Shown here: piece after piece, positions 42,086 through 51,225 of the stretch
Numbering within the stretch: the stretch's first letter is position 1
Layout of the letters: the number at the start of each line of letters is the position of its first letter
From: CAYYNQ01 sp964473105
GTDB lineage: Bacteria > Sumerlaeota > Sumerlaeia > MVZB01
DNA: 56,051 bases
Assembly (NCBI GenBank): GCA_964473105.1
Contig: CAYYNQ010000055.1
Span: 1-56,051 of the forward strand
Reading direction: 5' to 3'
The notes under the pieces: generated by a model
What the model was told of the DNA's origin: nothing
The model's database searches: none
Seen by the model: the letters and a program-made list of their open reading frames with translations, nothing else
Position numbers and translations under genes: made by a program

Positions 42086-42395
42086 GGGTTTAGCCCTTCA
42101 ATGCAATTCGAATACCGGGTCGGAAGAAACTGTCCCAATGTATAACAATTTTTCAATTTAAAAGACCAGTCATTTCCAGTTAAGCATATTATACAATGCT
42201 GATATCCATGATGATATATATGATTCTGGACTTTAATCGGAAATTCATTCATCCTGATGTCAGGTCTATTGTCCCGTTCTGATCGCCCGCCTTGGTCCAC
42301 TCTAGAAGATCGCATTTTCGCACGTCGGTCTCGAGAAATGTGGTCCCGGCGGGTTTAGGATCACCCCTGTGGGAAGTCAGGAATCCGGATCCGCA
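42086..42395. other. AT-rich divergent promoter region between the kinase and C25 genes
   Basis: These 310 nt hold no credible gene. The middle part (about 42140-42235) is markedly AT-rich with TATAC-type blocks on both strands (around 42137 and 42192), where -10 elements for the two divergent genes could lie. No good -35 partners were identified. Confidence 0.4.
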
Positions 42396-44945
42396 ATGAA
42401 TCGGCATGTCCCGAAAATCATTTGCATTGGCATTCTGTTTGTCGCGCAGACGTGGAATGCCCATTGCGGTAACCGCTCCTCATTAGTTGTGGAGTGCAAG
42501 GAGAGGGGAATTCACTCGATTTCGGGATACGAACTGAGGGATGCGGGGGTTGATCTTGCTGAGTGGCATCCCGCACGCATGGTCATGGTTCATGGTCATG
42601 CCTCCATCCCTATCCACATTCTTGATGGCGGAGATGACCAGTTTGACTTACACGACAGGCTTTATTTCTTTTCAGAGGGCCCCCAGTTGCAGGAGCTATT
42701 CTATATCAACATATATGGAGAGTATTATCCTGCCGTTCAGGTTTACATGCTTTATCCGGAGCATCCGGACCTGAAGCCATCACGTTTTCACCAGAAAAAT
42801 ATGGGCAGGAGAATGCGGAAGGCCGTGGCGAAGACTCCCGGCATGAAATTTTATGGGACGAGGCATTATGAGAAGGATCCCTTGTGGGAATTCATCCCCG
42901 GAAACCGTAAGGATCATCAGAAGACCGATTACCTGTTCTGGAAAAAACTGTCCTATCCGGAAACGGACAGGGTGGCCTCGGATGTGTCCATTGAATTCAA
43001 AATGCCCGAAACAGAGTTGGGGACCACCTCGACACTGGTTATCTCCCTGGCAGGACTGGGTCACTATACCCGGACGCACCGGGTCAAGATAGGATTGAAT
43101 CGGGAATGGGCATGGTCGAGGCAATGGGATGGTTATGACCATCGTGCTGAGATTGAGGTTTCCCCCGGAATCCTTCGTCCCGGACTGAATATCCTGACCC
43201 TTGTCCTCGAGCAACCTAAGCAATCCCGGGATCATCCCAACAGGCAAAATATCGATGTTGTCCTGCTGGACTGGTTTCGTCTCAACTTCAGGAGAAAGCT
43301 GATACCCGGTCCCGGCCTGGATGAGTTCATCATTAGGGGGGATCCTGAAAGGAGGGACGAGAACACCCTGGTCATTTCCGGCTTCATCCATAAACCACTG
43401 ATTTGTCTGGATGTTGAAAACAAGGTGATTCATCAGCCCATGATCTATCGGGAGAGTGTCTACTCGGACACTTGGACACTCCAGACGAGGCTCTCGGGCC
43501 CGGAAGCAACGCTGGTCATCGGTGAGTCCGTGGATATGGTCAAACCCCACAGGATAAGGCCCTACCGTGTCCGGGGCATTTACAAGGAGGATGTCAGTTG
43601 TGCGCTGCTGATCATCACGCATGATGCTTTTGTGGAGGCCCTCCAGCCACTGTTGGAATGGAAAAGGTCCAGTGGCTTGAAGACGCACCTCGTTACCGTG
43701 AACCAGATCTTCAATGAAACTTCTGGCGGGATCCCCAGCACCGAGAGCATTGCGGAATACATTCGGTATGTTTACGAGAACTCGAGAGATCCCGAACTGG
43801 GGTATGTGATGCTGGTCGGCGACACATCAACCATCTCCAAATACCAGTCATTTGTGCCAAGCTATGCCTATCTGGATTCCGGGAATCATGCTAATGATAA
43901 TTATTTCGCAACCTTCGGCCAGCCGGATGGTTTTCCCAGCGTGGCGATCGGGAGGATATCCGTGCAGAACACGCAACAGATCGCAAATGTGACCCGGAAG
44001 ATCATTGAATATGAACGGAGGGATCACCTGGGAAGCTGGAGAATTTCAAACCTACTGATTTCCGCATCCGAAAACTGGGCGAGGGCTGATGCCGAGTGGG
44101 TTAAGAAACACTACGTTTTTCCGGACATGCTTTCCCATCATGTCCATTCGGATCCGGGAATCACCGATGACATTCATCACGCAAGGCTGACTGGAAACCT
44201 GGTTAATGCGTTCAACCGGGGGCACATGCTTACGGCATTTTACGGCCATGGTGGGGGGAGTGTGTGGGAGGTGGGCCCTACCCATACGGAAGGCCGGATC
44301 AAGAAGCATCTTTTTGATCAGGAAAATGTCGAGACGCTTGAGAATCTTGGGAAACCAACTTTGGTCCTTGCGCTGACCTGCTACACCAATGACTTTGACA
44401 ACCCCCATGTGACCCAGACACTGGGGGAGGTTTTCGTCAATTCCGAGGGCGGGGCGGTTGCGGTCATCGGGGCGAGTGACCGGAGCTCGATTTATATCAA
44501 CCGGAAGATGTCACAGAACATTCTCCAGTCCCTACGTGAGGAAAGGAGGATCCGGCTTGGGGATCTTTTTCTGAGAAGCTTGGATGAGGTCCGGAATCAA
44601 TATTCGATGTACAATATCCTGGGTGACCCCAGCCTTTTAATCCATTTGCCCTCCGATGGAGTCAGGCTATATAATCTCGCCGTGCATCATGACCGGAAAG
44701 GTTTGACAATTGAGTATGAAGCCCCCTCCGAGATCCAGTTTCCGGCAAATGCCGAGATCATCATGCTCGATGAGTCGGGTGAGGCTGTCTCCAGCCGAGT
44801 TGATGAGATAAACAGCAGGCAAGGTGCCCTGGGGCTGGATATTGCTCCCGGGGCGGTGAGTGACATGCACCGACTGGTTGTTTACATAGCTGACAGCCGA
44901 CGAAATGATTATGTCGGTTCTTATGTTGTCGACGGGGATATATGA
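42396..44945 (+). CDS. Secreted C25 (gingipain/PorU-like) cysteine peptidase family protein
   Basis: The protein has about 849 residues. A signal peptide (about 1-25) is followed by a long beta-rich N-terminal region (about 30-400) with DWFRLNFRRK. The peptidase core runs from YKEDVSCALLIITHDAF to the end. The catalytic His is 618 (FYGHGGGS) and the Cys is 662 (LTCYTNDFD), with the C25 VMLVGD and YNILGDPSL blocks. No sorting domain of the type IX CTD kind is evident at the C terminus. It is followed at about 57 nt by an anchored TPR protein and an O-antigen-ligase-like protein. ATG 42396 was chosen over the upstream GTG 42369. Confidence 0.85.
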   Translation: MNRHVPKIICIGILFVAQTWNAHCGNRSSLVVECKERGIHSISGYELRDAGVDLAEWHPARMVMVHGHASIPIHILDGGDDQFDLHDRLYFFSEGPQLQELFYINIYGEYYPAVQVYMLYPEHPDLKPSRFHQKNMGRRMRKAVAKTPGMKFYGTRHYEKDPLWEFIPGNRKDHQKTDYLFWKKLSYPETDRVASDVSIEFKMPETELGTTSTLVISLAGLGHYTRTHRVKIGLNREWAWSRQWDGYDHRAEIEVSPGILRPGLNILTLVLEQPKQSRDHPNRQNIDVVLLDWFRLNFRRKLIPGPGLDEFIIRGDPERRDENTLVISGFIHKPLICLDVENKVIHQPMIYRESVYSDTWTLQTRLSGPEATLVIGESVDMVKPHRIRPYRVRGIYKEDVSCALLIITHDAFVEALQPLLEWKRSSGLKTHLVTVNQIFNETSGGIPSTESIAEYIRYVYENSRDPELGYVMLVGDTSTISKYQSFVPSYAYLDSGNHANDNYFATFGQPDGFPSVAIGRISVQNTQQIANVTRKIIEYERRDHLGSWRISNLLISASENWARADAEWVKKHYVFPDMLSHHVHSDPGITDDIHHARLTGNLVNAFNRGHMLTAFYGHGGGSVWEVGPTHTEGRIKKHLFDQENVETLENLGKPTLVLALTCYTNDFDNPHVTQTLGEVFVNSEGGAVAVIGASDRSSIYINRKMSQNILQSLREERRIRLGDLFLRSLDEVRNQYSMYNILGDPSLLIHLPSDGVRLYNLAVHHDRKGLTIEYEAPSEIQFPANAEIIMLDESGEAVSSRVDEINSRQGALGLDIAPGAVSDMHRLVVYIADSRRNDYVGSYVVDGDI

Positions 44946-45002
44946 TTTGAACAAGATCCCCCTCCAGCCCGGGACCGTTTGTCCCACATCGGATATTCAG
45001 GC

Positions 45003-45809
45003 ATGACGGACGCGATATCAACCAGGTTCCTGCGGATATATAGCCACAGTTCCGGCCTAGTTCTGGCCCTGTTTTGCCTGTATGCACTCATGGCGGTATT
45101 CCGGCATGCCAATGTTGAAATACAGTTCCGCTCGGGTCCGGGCCCTGATCATGCTGATCAAGGCATGCCTGCTTCTCACATCACCGTTCTTGAAATGGAA
45201 ATGGAGAAACTCATTGATCGGGATCCCTCAAACGGCCGGATTAGAAACAGGCATGCTTCCCTCCTTGCCCAAAAAAGGAAATACCGTGAAGCTATGGAGC
45301 AGCACAGGAAGGCGAGTGAGACGCACAATGCCCAGAACAGCCAGCATTTTATGGCGGTGATGCAGGAAAAGCTGGGCCTTTATTCTGAGGCCGAGGCCAC
45401 CATGGCGGATTGCCTAGTCATCAACCCGTCAAATCCGGTTTTCAATTCCTATTACCTCTGGTTGTTTCAGCGCAAGGTTCTGGGACTCCAGGCCCTTGGG
45501 AAGGAAAGGGGCCTTGAGGCAGATGCCGATTTTCAGGAGGAATATGCCCGGATTGGGCGGGCTTACGGCCAGGCGGTCAGGAATTGGGCCATCCGTGCCC
45601 CGAATGACCTTAATGCATATCTGTTCCTGGGCAACTATTATATCGAGCCCCTGCTTCCCCTCCAGGCATACAGGAATTTCCTGATCGGCCTTGCTTCCAT
45701 GCCTTCTATGAATCTCAACCCTGATATTCAGATTGAGGAGAGGCAGGTGCGAAATACGATCAGCCAGATCTTGAAGGGCTATGCTAAACCATACAAGAAT
45801 CTGCCGTAA
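45003..45809 (+). CDS. Membrane-anchored TPR-type repeat protein
   Basis: The protein has 268 residues. One N-terminal membrane helix (about 15-38, SGLVLALFCLYALMAVF) anchors a periplasmic helical-repeat domain with TPR spacing: RDPSNGRIRNRHASLLAQKRKYREA, then LGLYSEAEATMADCLVINPSNP, and a later APNDLNAYLFLGNYY. The function is not known. Just 3 nt separate its stop from the ligase-like gene, so it is probably a partner subunit. In many bacteria ligases of this superfamily carry their own TPR domain. Confidence 0.78.
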   Translation: MTDAISTRFLRIYSHSSGLVLALFCLYALMAVFRHANVEIQFRSGPGPDHADQGMPASHITVLEMEMEKLIDRDPSNGRIRNRHASLLAQKRKYREAMEQHRKASETHNAQNSQHFMAVMQEKLGLYSEAEATMADCLVINPSNPVFNSYYLWLFQRKVLGLQALGKERGLEADADFQEEYARIGRAYGQAVRNWAIRAPNDLNAYLFLGNYYIEPLLPLQAYRNFLIGLASMPSMNLNPDIQIEERQVRNTISQILKGYAKPYKNLP

Positions 45810-45812
45810 GGG

Positions 45813-47204
45813 ATGAATGGATTGAATACAGGCGATCATTCCAGACTAAACCGCTTCATCGATGTCATGTTGATGCTAACTGCCGGGCTGACCCCGGTCA
45901 CGGTTATCTATCTGTTTACCCATCCAAAGGAAGGCCAATCATTTGTCTTCATGACCCTAGTGCTCCTGATCAGCCTTCTAAGCGGGCTGATGCTGTTGAC
46001 TGGCAAGAGACGGGTCCCCGGCAATGTGAGTTTCATCCATGTTCTGCTCGGACTGGGCGTGCTGATAGTCCTTTACTCAGTATTCACATCCAAGGTGCCC
46101 TCATATTCATTTCGGCATGCCCTGCTCCCGCTTACGGCACTTTTATTCTGGCTTCACCTTGTCCACAGCATGGACCGTGTCCGCCTTCTCAATAACATGA
46201 CACGCATTCTGGTTGTTCTGGCAGCATTCCTGTCTGTTTACGGCATTGCCCAGTATTATGGATTCGAATTCATCAAATACAGTGAACAGGTCCAGAAAAA
46301 TTCGGTGAAGGGCACCATCGGCCATCCAAACTACCTTTCCTCCTTTCTCGGTCCCTGCCTGTTTTTGGTCATTGGATATTTCATGAATTCATGCCGGGCG
46401 TTACACAGGTTTTTCTGCATCGTTCTGGTGTTGCTGATCATATCCTGCCTCCTTCTTGCACGCACCCGTGCAATCTGGCTGGGAGCGACCTGCGGGTTCA
46501 CCATGATGTTTGTTATCGGCCTGGTCATGCTGGCTCTCAGGCGTATTGGGTTAAGGTCATGGCTGTTGCTTCAATGCCCCGCCGTTATGATATGCGGCTA
46601 TCTGGCCCTGATGGTACTGGTCATACTGCCCGCAATCGGAAACATCCCGGAAATTGACCGGAAGTTCGATCTGAAGGAAAGAATCGAATCGGGTGTGGAG
46701 GTTAAAAGCAGATTGTATTACTGGAAGATGGCCATCGACATGGGTGTCGATAATCCACTGGGGGGGCTGGGTTATGCACGTTTCGATCCCGAATTCTGGA
46801 ACTACACTCTGGAACACCAGAAATCGGCCGATGGTCGTTACTACAGGGATGTGCTCCCGTCCATATCCGGGAGCACACCCGAACATGTTCATAATGAATA
46901 TCTGGAAATCTTCTGTGAACTGGGGTTCCCCGGACTGATTCTCGCCCTCTCGATCATCTGCTTTTTCATCTATTTCGGAATAATCCGGATATTTGGCCAG
47001 AAATCCCGTGATCGAAGCCTGCATGCCCTATGTGTTTTTTCCGGAATGGTTCTTATTCTGGCGGATGCAGCTTTCAGTTTCCCCTGGAGATTGCCCGCAA
47101 GCCTGATTGCTTCATGCATCATCTTTGCCTGGATGTATGAGTATATCTACCCGGATTCCCGGCCGGTTGACGTCCGTTGTCCGGAAAAGAAATCGGCCGG
47201 ATAG
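45813..47204 (+). CDS. O-antigen ligase / Wzy_C superfamily membrane protein
   Basis: The 463-residue protein has about ten hydrophobic segments. The conserved Wzy_C loop includes GHPNYLSSFLGP and later HVHNEYLEIFCELGFPGL, the signature found in O-antigen ligases (WaaL) and O-linked protein oligosaccharyltransferases (PglL type). It should move a polyprenyl-linked glycan onto lipid A core or protein on the periplasmic side. It lies 3 nt after the TPR gene and one base before a small membrane protein, an obvious operon with the C25 peptidase upstream. Confidence 0.85.
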   Translation: MNGLNTGDHSRLNRFIDVMLMLTAGLTPVTVIYLFTHPKEGQSFVFMTLVLLISLLSGLMLLTGKRRVPGNVSFIHVLLGLGVLIVLYSVFTSKVPSYSFRHALLPLTALLFWLHLVHSMDRVRLLNNMTRILVVLAAFLSVYGIAQYYGFEFIKYSEQVQKNSVKGTIGHPNYLSSFLGPCLFLVIGYFMNSCRALHRFFCIVLVLLIISCLLLARTRAIWLGATCGFTMMFVIGLVMLALRRIGLRSWLLLQCPAVMICGYLALMVLVILPAIGNIPEIDRKFDLKERIESGVEVKSRLYYWKMAIDMGVDNPLGGLGYARFDPEFWNYTLEHQKSADGRYYRDVLPSISGSTPEHVHNEYLEIFCELGFPGLILALSIICFFIYFGIIRIFGQKSRDRSLHALCVFSGMVLILADAAFSFPWRLPASLIASCIIFAWMYEYIYPDSRPVDVRCPEKKSAG

Positions 47205-47205
47205 A

Positions 47206-47520
47206 ATGAGATTCCGGTTCTCCAAGACACACAATCCCGGACGTGACGGGAAACAGACCGGATGGAAGGCCGGTTTCGTTTTTTGCATGGTTCTGGTTGC
47301 GGCCTTGGCCGGTCTCCTGATGATGTTGCTTGTCCTCGTGGTTTCATCAATTGTTCGGATGTTCAGGAATATGCTCGGGCTGTCACGAACCGATGATAGG
47401 ACGTCAGACCCCTCACGGGGCACAGAACCCGGGGCATCCGGGGAGGGCGGAATTTCACCTGAAAAAAGAGATCGAGATGTCATCGAGCTCAATTGTGACG
47501 GGAAAGGGCGCTGGCGATAG
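47206..47520 (+). CDS. Small single-pass membrane protein, unknown function
   Basis: This 104-residue protein starts one base after the ligase-like gene stop. It has a basic N terminus, one long hydrophobic segment (about 23-50, GFVFCMVLVAALAGLLMML), and a polar tail with alternating charge. It was not recognised. Tight spacing favours a real gene, coupled to the ligase. Confidence 0.55.
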   Translation: MRFRFSKTHNPGRDGKQTGWKAGFVFCMVLVAALAGLLMMLLVLVVSSIVRMFRNMLGLSRTDDRTSDPSRGTEPGASGEGGISPEKRDRDVIELNCDGKGRWR

Positions 47521-47652
47521 TCCTCCTTTGTGTTATTTACGGAATGTCCCCGAATGGTGGTCTATGCCAGGGCATAACGTCCCGGGTGATGTTGACGGGT
47601 TGGTCGGCGCACCCTATAGTCTTTCAGGAGCATATGCTGGGGGGTAAATATT

Positions 47653-48264
47653 GTGATTGATTATCTGCGTGGGCGACTCCTGGTTCATGATGGGGATGCG
47701 ATCATACTTGATGTCAATGGCGTTGGTTACGGGGTTTTAATCAAGCCCGACAGCCTTGCAAAGCCGGATCCCGATGGCCCGGAAATCGAGATATGGGTCA
47801 GGACCTATGTGCGCGAGGATATACTCAAATTATATGGGTTTGTCTCGCGTCATGAGCGGGATATGTTTGATCTGTTGATCAGCATGCCGGGGATCGGCCC
47901 ATCGCTTGGAATGTCCATCCTTTCATCCCTGTGTCTCGCCGATATTGTGCAGGCCGTCCATGATGATAATTCGGCTGTCCTGCGGAGTATTCGAGGCGTG
48001 GGGCCGCGCATGGCGGAAAAACTGATGCTCGAGTTGAAAAGCAAGATTGGCAAGATGTCAGGGATCGTGGATCCCGGGTCGAAGGGGGACGGCGTTACCG
48101 TGACCGGGGATCTTTCGGGAAACAGGCGTGATGCGGTCGATGCACTGGTGGCACTCGGGGTTCGTTCGGTTGTGGCAGACCGGGCAATTTCACAGGCTGC
48201 AAGCAAGTTGGGTAATGAAGCCAGCACGGAGGATCTTGTCAGGGAAGGGCTGAAGCATCGCTGA
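47653..48264 (+). CDS. ruvA: Holliday junction branch-migration protein RuvA
   Basis: The 203-residue protein has MIDYLRGRLLVHDGDAIILDVNGVGYGV, the OB-fold opening of RuvA, two helix-hairpin-helix segments (LISMPGIGPSLGMSIL and IRGVGPRMAEKLMLELK), and a C-terminal RuvB-binding domain (DAVDALVALGVRSVVADRAI). It holds four-way junctions for the RuvB motor. The start is GTG with TGGGGGGT upstream. ruvB and ruvC are not adjacent, so the usual ruv order is broken. Confidence 0.96.
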   Translation: MIDYLRGRLLVHDGDAIILDVNGVGYGVLIKPDSLAKPDPDGPEIEIWVRTYVREDILKLYGFVSRHERDMFDLLISMPGIGPSLGMSILSSLCLADIVQAVHDDNSAVLRSIRGVGPRMAEKLMLELKSKIGKMSGIVDPGSKGDGVTVTGDLSGNRRDAVDALVALGVRSVVADRAISQAASKLGNEASTEDLVREGLKHR

Positions 48265-48390
48265 CATCGTGAAGCCCCTTCAAGTAACCAAACGAGACAT
48301 GGAAGGTCATGGCATCCCGGATCACCCGGAACCACCCACCCGCCCGGTTTTTAAATCGAGCCTGATCATGGATGTCCCGGAATACGAAAT

Positions 48391-49089
48391 ATGAACAGGA
48401 TCATCGTTACGGGAGCCAGTACGGGAATCGGCAGGGGAATTGCAACCTGTCTGGGCGGGAATAGAATGGTGCTTGGTCTCGTGGCCCGGTCAGGTGACCT
48501 GCTGGAGGAACTGCGAGGTCAGGTCAGGGAGCTTGGGTCGGATTGTTTTTTCAGGACTTGTGACCTTCGGGATTATGGTGCGGTTGAGGCATCCCTGTCA
48601 GGTCTTGTCGAGGACATGGGTGGGGTGGATGCCCTCATTAACAATGCCGGTCTCGTGATTCGCAAGGATGCATTGACAATCAGCCTCGAAGAATGGCACG
48701 CGATGGTTGACACAAATATCAATGGTCTGTTCCATGCGACCCGTGTGATTCTCCCGTATATGGTCAGCCAGGCGAGAGGTCATATCATCAACATATCATC
48801 GATCTCAGGCCGGGTTCCGTTGCCGGGCGGAAGCGGCTACGCCGCAACAAAATATGCAGTTACCGGCTTCTCGGAATCGCTTTTCCATGAGGTCAGGGAG
48901 CATGGGATCAAGGTATCCGTCATCTTCCCCGGATCGGTTGATTCGGAATCTCACCGACAGGATGCAGATAGCGATACCTCCTGGAAAATCTGGCCCGAGG
49001 AGGTCGGGCAGGTATGCCACGACCTGCTGCAGACCCGTGACACCAACTGTATCAGCCAGGTCGAGATCCGGCCGCTCAGGAAGCCCTGA
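48391..49089 (+). CDS. Short-chain dehydrogenase/reductase
   Basis: The 232-residue classical SDR has TGASTGIGRG at 7-16 for the cofactor, NNAG at 84-87, a catalytic Ser in NISSISG (about 137) and Tyr150/Lys154 (YAATK). An Arg after the first strand (VARSG) suits NADP binding. The substrate is unknown. It converges with the 2-hydroxyacid dehydrogenase gene with only a 2-nt gap. Confidence 0.9.
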   Translation: MNRIIVTGASTGIGRGIATCLGGNRMVLGLVARSGDLLEELRGQVRELGSDCFFRTCDLRDYGAVEASLSGLVEDMGGVDALINNAGLVIRKDALTISLEEWHAMVDTNINGLFHATRVILPYMVSQARGHIINISSISGRVPLPGGSGYAATKYAVTGFSESLFHEVREHGIKVSVIFPGSVDSESHRQDADSDTSWKIWPEEVGQVCHDLLQTRDTNCISQVEIRPLRKP

Positions 49090-49091
49090 CT

Positions 49092-50060
49092 TTATGGCAT
49101 GGCGATGTTGGATATCAGGCGCAGCGGCTCCAGCCCGTTGTCTAGGCGTTCGATATTTTCAATCACCGCAAGCGTACGTCGCCTCCAGTTTCCCCGGGTA
49201 TACCCCCCGACATGGGGTGTGGTGATCACGTGACTCATCCTTGAAAGTTTGTAATCGGGAGGGGGAGGCTCCTCCTCATGGACATCCAGTCCGGCGCCCG
49301 CCAGGTGTCCCGATTGCAGTGATTCAATTAATGCCCCCTCGTCAACGATTGCGCCCCGGGCGACATTGATCAGGAATGCCCCCTGTTTCATGGATCTCAG
49401 CTTTTCCTCATCGATCAGGTGCCGGGTTTCCCGTGTCAACGGTAGATGAATCGACAGGTAGTTCGCATGGCCGAGCATGGTACCCAACTGGCAGGGATCA
49501 CCGAAAAAATCGAGTTGGTATCTGTCAAGTTCCTCGTTTTGCAACGGCTTCATGTCAATTGCCATGACCCGCATGCCCAGGGCCGAGGCCCGCAGGGACA
49601 GTTCCCTTCCACTTGCGCCGAAACCCAGGATCCCGAGCGTTTTCCCCGTCAGTTCAGTGTTCAGTCGCCGTTTCCAGTCGATGGTGTCCTGTTCCTGCAG
49701 GTTTTTTGCCAGGCAGAACATGAAGGCCAGCGCGTGCTCGGCGACAGCCACGGCGCTGGTCCGCGATGACGTATTGGACAGCGGGACACCCTTTTCCAGG
49801 AAAAAACCGACATCCACATGGTCCACGCCGATTGTCGTCACCTCCCACAACCGGATATTTGCCTTGCCGGCCGCCTCGATCAATGGCCTTGTTCCAAGTT
49901 CGCCACCGGGGTCAATGACAACCTCGATGCCCTGGAACTGTCGGGCCGGGTCCTCCCGGGGGTCGTACAGGATCACCTGGTGGCGTGGATCGATATCCTG
50001 CAGGAGCATCTCATGGGACAGGTGAGGCCCCTGGTCATCACATAGGAATAAGATATTCAT
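49092..50060 (-). CDS. D-isomer-specific 2-hydroxyacid dehydrogenase
   Basis: The 322-residue NAD-dependent enzyme has LGILGFGASGREL for dinucleotide binding, the active-site Arg in INVARGAIVDE, an acidic partner in DVHEEEPPP, and the catalytic His in TTPHVGG. The catalytic triad is complete. It interconverts 2-hydroxy and 2-oxo acids; family ranges include glyoxylate, hydroxypyruvate and phosphoglycerate. The downstream end of the HpcH/HpaI aldolase gene lies 13 nt upstream, consistent with reduction of an oxoacid released by the aldolase. Confidence 0.9.
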   Translation of the reverse strand: MNILFLCDDQGPHLSHEMLLQDIDPRHQVILYDPREDPARQFQGIEVVIDPGGELGTRPLIEAAGKANIRLWEVTTIGVDHVDVGFFLEKGVPLSNTSSRTSAVAVAEHALAFMFCLAKNLQEQDTIDWKRRLNTELTGKTLGILGFGASGRELSLRASALGMRVMAIDMKPLQNEELDRYQLDFFGDPCQLGTMLGHANYLSIHLPLTRETRHLIDEEKLRSMKQGAFLINVARGAIVDEGALIESLQSGHLAGAGLDVHEEEPPPPDYKLSRMSHVITTPHVGGYTRGNWRRRTLAVIENIERLDNGLEPLRLISNIAMP

Positions 50061-50073
50061 GAATCGACGTGGC

Positions 50074-50898
50074 TCATGGCTTGTGCGTTACCGGACCTGT
50101 CTGATCTTTGAGCTGTCGGGTGATCTGTCGGATGGAGTGCGACAGGAACAGGAAATCCGGGCCGGTCATTACAAAATTCACGCCCTGCCCGATTCGACGA
50201 ACCACATTTTCAGCGACCGGCCCACCGCCGATGCCCACGGGCAATCCATGGCTGCGGCAGGCATCAATGATTTTCTGGACGGAGTCGGAAACATCGGAAT
50301 GTCCCGGTTCACCTGCGCGACCCATCGAGGCCGCCAGGTCGTTGGATCCTATGAATACACCCGTCAGCCCCGGGACCTTGATGATTTCATGGATCTCTGG
50401 AATGGCGTCATGATCCTCAATCTGGATGATGACGATCATGGCCTTGTTGGCCCGCCGTGCAAAATCCGCGCCTCCATCCAGCCCGTAGTTTGATGTCCTC
50501 CGCGGTCCAAAACCCCGAATGCCATCCGGGGGGTAAAGACATGCCCGGACTGCCGAACGCGCTTCACCTGCCGATCGAACCTGGGGCACGATAACCCCGT
50601 CCGCACCCGTATCCAGGATCGTCTTGATCTGTACCGGATCATTCCATGGGACCCTGACCACGGCGCGGACATCACGTCCCTGGGCCGTGATCACGTGGTT
50701 CTGGACATGATCGAGCGTGAGCGGGTTATGCTCCATATCCAGCCAGACGAAATCGATATCCTGGCACAGGGCCTCGGTCACGGTTGGGTCGTTGAATGAG
50801 ATCCCGACTCCAAGCGTTATGGCCCGTCCGCCATGGAGTTGTTCCTTGAAGAGCAACGCCCGGCTGAAGTTGTCCTGTCCGTCCCTGGTCTGGTCCAT
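50074..50898 (-). CDS. HpcH/HpaI-family class II aldolase
   Basis: The 274-residue barrel enzyme has DFVWLDMEHNP, VPQVRSAGEA, IIQIEDHDA and GVFIGSNDLAASMG, which are the metal- and pyruvate-binding blocks of PF03328. It cleaves 4-hydroxy-2-oxo acids to pyruvate or oxaloacetate and an aldehyde. The second metal ligand region carries QIED, as usual. The gene precedes the 2-hydroxyacid dehydrogenase by 13 nt in the same direction. Confidence 0.9.
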   Translation of the reverse strand: MDQTRDGQDNFSRALLFKEQLHGGRAITLGVGISFNDPTVTEALCQDIDFVWLDMEHNPLTLDHVQNHVITAQGRDVRAVVRVPWNDPVQIKTILDTGADGVIVPQVRSAGEARSAVRACLYPPDGIRGFGPRRTSNYGLDGGADFARRANKAMIVIIQIEDHDAIPEIHEIIKVPGLTGVFIGSNDLAASMGRAGEPGHSDVSDSVQKIIDACRSHGLPVGIGGGPVAENVVRRIGQGVNFVMTGPDFLFLSHSIRQITRQLKDQTGPVTHKP

Positions 50899-51225
50899 GG
50901 GGTCCCCGTTCCATCGGGATGTATCTACGTCCCGGCTATGTCATATACAGGCTACCATTATTAATGGATCCTTTCCGATCAGGGAAGTGAAAACAGTTGG
51001 CCTGAAGTGTCGATTCCATTTGATATTATAGGGGTATCGACCCCGTTACAGGCAGACGTGCGGACATATCTCCAGGACCAATGGTACTGGACATCCTCTC
51101 CCCGGTGTCCTGCCAAACCCGGGCCCCTGTTCAGCAATAGACATGACAATCACCCCGGTTATTGATATCAATATGGGATCAACGCAAGGGCCTCAGGTTA
51201 ACAAGCCCTCTTCCGGAGTTCAGCC
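50899..51225. other. Non-coding divergent gap before the sulfatase-like gene
   Basis: No gene is seen in these 327 nt. A GGAG at 51215-51218 sits 7 nt before the sulfatase-like ATG. The region must hold promoters for the aldolase (minus) and the sulfatase-like gene (plus), but no firm boxes were found. Confidence 0.4.
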
